From assembly GCA_016839055.1 (NCBI GenBank), contig JAEKNX010000003.1, positions 186,001-250,000 on the forward strand: DNA of 64,000 nt, read 5' to 3'. The translations under genes and the position numbers were made by a program. The notes below the pieces were generated by a model. It was not told the DNA's origin and did not search any database. It saw only the letters and a program-made list of their open reading frames with translations. Shown here one piece after another: positions 62,101 to 64,000 of the stretch. Origin of the DNA: Spirochaetales bacterium. GTDB lineage: Bacteria > Spirochaetota > Spirochaetia > UBA9216. Numbering within the stretch: the first letter of the stretch is position 1; every line of letters begins with the position of its first letter.

Positions 62101-64000
62101 TCCGGAAACAAGAGTAACATCATTAACTGCCCCGGCATTAATTATCCCGGCGGTTATCCCCCCGCCAACGCTTGTTATAGTTATATCGTTGCTGTCATCA
62201 TCTGTTGCAGAGGAATCCACATTCGTCGCTATGACGGCTCCGGCTGCTGTTGTCACTGTTATTGCCCCGTTTGATGTATCTATATCTGTAAGGTTAATAC
62301 CGTTTGTCTCTGTTACTGTTAGATCCGCGGCGTTTGTAAGGTGCGCTGTAAGGGTTGCAACGGAGGTTGTAAGTGTAGTATTCCCGCCGGCTGCTCCGGA
62401 ATTAAAAAACAGATCGCCGGAAGCAAAACCGATATTTCTTGGAGTACCGCCGGAATCAACAACATCAGCTACACCGGTCATTCTAAGATCGCCCCCCGTG
62501 GTAATAGTATTGGGAAGCGTCAATGTTCCCCCTGATTTAAGGCAGAGACTGTCATTGCCTAAAAGGGCTACTGCTCCTGCAGCTCCCATATTGAGACTCC
62601 CGGTTGCCTCAATTATTGCCTCCCCCTGATTACCTCCCGCGATATCCAGGGCTCCCGCTCCAAGTGCCAGCGCGCCGTTCTGGTAGAGATATATCTCTCC
62701 AACAGCTGAGGTGCTTACATTTTTTACTGTCCCCGATATGTTCACCTCAACAGCATCACCGGTTTCGGCAGCGAAACCGGTGATATCACCGATATTTACC
62801 TGAGCACTCAGGTCAAGATCAACGGCGGTGATATTCAGCCCAGGTCCGATAGCGGTAATACTTCCCGCATCGGCGCTTAAATTTGCCTCATTGTCGGCTG
62901 TAACTGAACCGAGAACGATATTTCCAGGGTTCACAGTAAGTGTAACATCATGGGTCTCATCGCCTCCGGCGTCACCAGAGGTAACTGTTGTCACAGTCAT
63001 AGTATTGCCGCTTAGAACCTCAATTGCGCCGTCGGTGGTTGTTACGCTGGTCAGAGTTACCGCTCCGGTTTCATTCAGGGCAATATCGCCGTCAAGGGTG
63101 CTGTTGGCAATAATTGTTTCAGAAGTTGTGCCAATCCTGTTCGCCCCGCCGATGACACCAATATTATCCCGGGCAGTAAGGCTGAGAGCCTGCGTGGTTA
63201 TCGTGCTGTCGCCATCTGCGTCGATTATTGCTCCAAGGGTCCCCTGGAGAATTACATCACTTGCCGTTCCGCCGGTAGTAATTGTATCAATTTCGATATC
63301 TCCCGCGGAGGCGGTTACGGTAATATCATTTGCTTCGAGATCGGTGCTTGAAACTATGGAAGTTATTACAGTTGCACCTCCGGTTGTTATATCGACATCT
63401 CCATTGGCGGCGATTACATTCTGGATATTCACAGCGTCAGTCTCGGCGATATCGATTAACCCCGCGGCGGTAGTCTGAATATTGAGATTATCAACTGTTG
63501 TATCCACAGTTATCGCCCCGGCAGCCGTAAGACTCAATGTCGTCGCTAAAACATCGGCAAGGCCGTCTGCGTCGGTAACCGCACCTCCGCTGACAAGTGT
63601 TACATTTCCGGTACCGGCATCTACAAAACCAATGGGCATTGCACCGGTAGTTGTAACATAGACATCACCGTTCCCGCCGCTGCTGTCGGCATCAAAGCGG
63701 GTGACATCCACCGTTATTTCAATATCTCCTGCCGCCGCGGCGCCTATGCCGGACGGGCCGGTTATTGAAATAATGTTGCCGTAAATATTCGCTGTCTCGG
63801 CAGCGGAACTATCAGTAACTGCTCCGATATTATCGGATAGCCCCCCGACCGAACCGGCGTAGTCCGCCTCTATTGTTACATTGCCGACAGCCCCCGCAGA
63901 ATCGCCGTCAGCGCTCACAAAGGCTAGTGAAATATCCTCCGGAGCCCGGAGGGTCACATTGCCATCATCCGATAGAACAGAGTATGTATCTGCCACAATA
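56140..64000 (-). CDS. Giant repeat-rich surface protein, C-terminal 2619 residues (5' end outside window)
   Basis: The frame is open to the window edge, so the true start is not seen. From the visible N-terminal side: about 1600 residues of Thr/Asp/Ala/Gly-rich parallel-beta-helix-like repeats, as in filamentous haemagglutinin and large adhesins (NGTITVTTAAGAV, NDITITSVGGGI). Then come several Ig-like segments (QITSVETVYDNMLRITFSEP, with two similar copies further on). The C-terminus is a FlgD-like Ig domain: GSYTYTWDGKNRAGNNVARG. The composition is very poor in Cys and Lys. Export is expected but the signal peptide lies upstream. A role in adhesion or matrix structure is inferred from architecture and from the neighbouring polysaccharide genes. 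Confidence 0.85.
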   Translation of the reverse strand, partial: IVADTYSVLSDDGNVTLRAPEDISLAFVSADGDSAGAVGNVTIEADYAGSVGGLSDNIGAVTDSSAAETANIYGNIISITGPSGIGAAAAGDIEITVDVTRFDADSSGGNGDVYVTTTGAMPIGFVDAGTGNVTLVSGGAVTDADGLADVLATTLSLTAAGAITVDTTVDNLNIQTTAAGLIDIAETDAVNIQNVIAANGDVDITTGGATVITSIVSSTDLEANDITVTASAGDIEIDTITTGGTASDVILQGTLGAIIDADGDSTITTQALSLTARDNIGVIGGANRIGTTSETIIANSTLDGDIALNETGAVTLTSVTTTDGAIEVLSGNTMTVTTVTSGDAGGDETHDVTLTVNPGNIVLGSVTADNEANLSADAGSITAIGPGLNITAVDLDLSAQVNIGDITGFAAETGDAVEVNISGTVKNVSTSAVGEIYLYQNGALALGAGALDIAGGNQGEAIIEATGSLNMGAAGAVALLGNDSLCLKSGGTLTLPNTITTGGDLRMTGVADVVDSGGTPRNIGFASGDLFFNSGAAGGNTTLTTSVATLTAHLTNAADLTVTETNGINLTDIDTSNGAITVTTAAGAVIATNVDSSATDDDSNDITITSVGGGITAGIINAGAVNDVTLVSGVAITDAAGKISADILTADASGAMTLNTTVASVNASTSAPGAMIITETNSITLTDIDTANGTITVTTAAGAVIATDVDSSATDDDLNDITITSVGGGITAGIINAGALNDVNLTSGGAITDAAGKISADILTADAAGAMTLNTTVASVNASTSAAGAMIITETNSITLTDIDTANGTITVTTAAGAVIATDVDSSATDDDLNDITITSVGGGITAGIINAGALNDVNLTSGGAITDAAGKISADILTADAAGAMTLNTTVASVNASTSAPGAMIITETNSITLTDIDTANGTITVTTAAGAVIATDVDSSATDDDLNDITITSVGGGITAGIINAGALNDVNLTSGGAITDAAGKISADILTADAAGAMTLNTTVASVNASTSAAGAMIITESDAIILTDIDTTNGAITVTTAAGAVTATDVDSSLTDNDLNDITITSVGGGIIAGIINAGAVNDVSLVSGVAITDAVGKIICDVLTADAGGAMTLDTTVSSIDASTSAAGAMVITETNAVTLSDVDAVNGNITVVSGGAMTATAVDTTTAGDITLNANGTLLAAHVYTLDGSIDLDAAGTLTATDVQANDSGTTGAYNAVLDTTTGGMVLTAVTADNDITGTAVAGDITLGLLTSGNNTSLQATAGEIIDGNGGANNIQCNLLTIDSVNGVGSLNAIETTVGSIDIDNTGTGSVQIIETNTVSVIKIAQTAAGPNSTNLTAGGNITIVAGESGIVSTNGTITVNAGVNTIHFDEDVSSAGGPITFQSPIEVGADVLLTTGAGPGDIAFGNGAGDSVIDDGGGRNLTITAGTGDITVPGVIGGGANDFNNITITGNDITLTGIGDAAQDGANGAVVVTSADGGDNGRITLNGSHYRTGGTQAYTGGTDGVVTSFSAASEFDASAAITFNQLYLDHNGRTLTMLCDFTVGRLIFYRGTLNVNGRTLTTTDDIVVFGGAYDADDTDRAAAPANEFSYPEAGALVYYPAGGIYTPLTGVFGTAPNAVFSPLNGSTLTVGGDFYVNGSNMNGGAGWTLNVQDNTGANPVGIGPWGSPYAVAFNMAVSNCSTVTGGNVSATESVAAGDDNNKVTDSGGNQAYVPGGVVGWDFDRPQITSVETVYDNMLRITFSEPIENTNGEIAAVVAQIQFDGDTKPFTGTFFDSDGDQSTSPHTFVPTNTQDDLTTFFLQVSTAGQTWNTDATGALPGNALSTDRQGTHMAIVPDIDMLKGVFFDAGGHNMVKNYGENGEAIFAAATDQCRPALVNVVVGRAERRVGAEYIYDAHNYFHLRYSEPVDIGTAAGFIIADATAANVRAEATFAAPGAHGGGITDSGTTVGLTGYFTYPGRLPNGSRDGLPGATFYRDNTNGENPSGTHGLTVYIAGYRLNNAAVFPGYIGEAGVDDLSSLGEVDLTAVGASVSVAANAFIKDGAGNAVEPSSDSYDVYNPVISNNIAVIGDPAVNMPPADYLGWDVDPPSFSTYEAGPPTYYEIVSRATTATGLINRLEFFIHDDSADDGPWAPLSDHSDADPLHGVRDLSLTDNSHGSNPYSAFKVEDVNVNILVNTHNTGLSTDVDNTLFNTVNAPNDPYFTLNMNDFGHGWNAITALQISYDSSVGLITDLAGNLIPSTSLPLAGVERIPPAIELSLASVGDNRVYVRFTEPVFGNDSSPRTVVDASDFSFSTAGITITGIEAISYYNGGILDAWFTLSDSLTADTAFSGKIIPVVSSVFDKITNAMQTSAIHRVTDIGLGVMDPVWAADSIHNSSLYGTTDNTLRSFDGTGYLIDSNITLEASISAGSYQALSTRMYYDVDPPDSVLGDGFWLPTFNNALVPSANKESRSLLPYRAEGGVRDFQIPSADDEIVSGSEVQFLLQLGDLFCARLLDEDDPRTIIPWSFSIKDITRQAAGVTILNNVINPENGEKTILTYDLATSGMVVINVFNLSGDLVDVLHRGAQGAGSYTYTWDGKNRAGNNVARGIYFIRVVGPNIDEFRKVMIVK
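60610..62335 (-). repeat. Tandem 345-bp (115-residue) repeats inside the giant protein
   Basis: Five units with exact 345-base spacing (anchor sequence at 61081, 61426, 61771, with a diverged copy at about 62116 and another at about 60736). The three central units are nearly identical in DNA, the outer two diverged. Each encodes a unit running from GAMIITETN to VASVNASTS. Units 2 and 4 share a Pro at the second position of the unit where units 3 and 5 have Ala, suggesting that a 690-bp pair was duplicated as a block. Confidence 0.9.

Noticed and set aside
60674-62629. A 651-codon open frame on the plus strand across the repeat array
   Set aside because: It is antisense to the giant surface protein and stays open only because the 345-bp repeats copy the same low-complexity codons. 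It has a biased Ala/Val/Ile composition and no ribosome site.

Overview
The window looks like chromosomal DNA of a spirochaete (Spirochaetota), probably a free-living or gut-associated anaerobe. This is inferred from gene content, not from a marker gene: a PnrA/TmpC-type nucleoside lipoprotein with its ABC transporter, a TroABC/Znu-type metal transporter, type III glutamine synthetase, many lipoproteins, and a very large repeat-built surface protein. I see no rRNA, tRNA, CRISPR array, transposase or phage gene. Most genes have strong AGGAG-type ribosome binding sites. A minority have a promoter -10 box so close to the start codon that their mRNAs should be almost leaderless.

Region 1 (1-8 kb): the edge of a membrane sensor protein, a small heat-shock protein behind a sigma-54-type promoter, and an alpha-glucoside operon read leftwards (LacI repressor, GH13 glucosidase, a GH65 phosphorylase fused to beta-phosphoglucomutase). 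The repressor promoter carries a clear operator over its start site. Region 2 (8-19.4 kb): a nitrogen-assimilation cluster with type III glutamine synthetase behind a consensus sigma-54 promoter, a NifA-like sigma-54 activator, an archaeal-type NrpR repressor, and gltBD. Shared palindromes lie upstream of glnN and of the activator gene, and evenly spaced repeats precede gltB.

Region 3 (19.4-31 kb): purine nucleoside salvage. A secreted 5'-nucleotidase, a nucleoside-binding lipoprotein, a two-permease ABC importer, a nucleoside hydrolase, an adenosine/MTA/SAH-type deaminase and a ribokinase form a coherent path from nucleotide to ribose-5-phosphate. A decayed two-component remnant lies between them. 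Region 4 (31-40.6 kb): an oxidoreductase, an RlmG-like methyltransferase, a HAD-phosphatase/Sua5 fusion that ends inside a tandem palindromic repeat, a zinc/manganese ABC operon led by a ribbon-helix-helix regulator with extra Cys/His ligands, a DUF2089/SHOCT-like cluster and an HDOD protein.

Region 5 (40.6-64 kb): envelope and extracellular matrix. A pelDEFG operon is divergent from a 1254-residue carbohydrate-binding/TPR/beta-barrel protein that could act as the PelB exporter. GalU follows, then a GT2 glycosyltransferase, several lipoproteins including a tandem pair of paralogues, and a giant (over 2600-residue, cut by the window end) beta-helix surface protein containing near-identical 345-bp tandem repeats. 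The best candidates for a little-described system are this spirochaetal Pel-type locus, which has no PelA or PelC in view, and the NrpR plus NifA plus sigma-54 wiring of type III glutamine synthetase.
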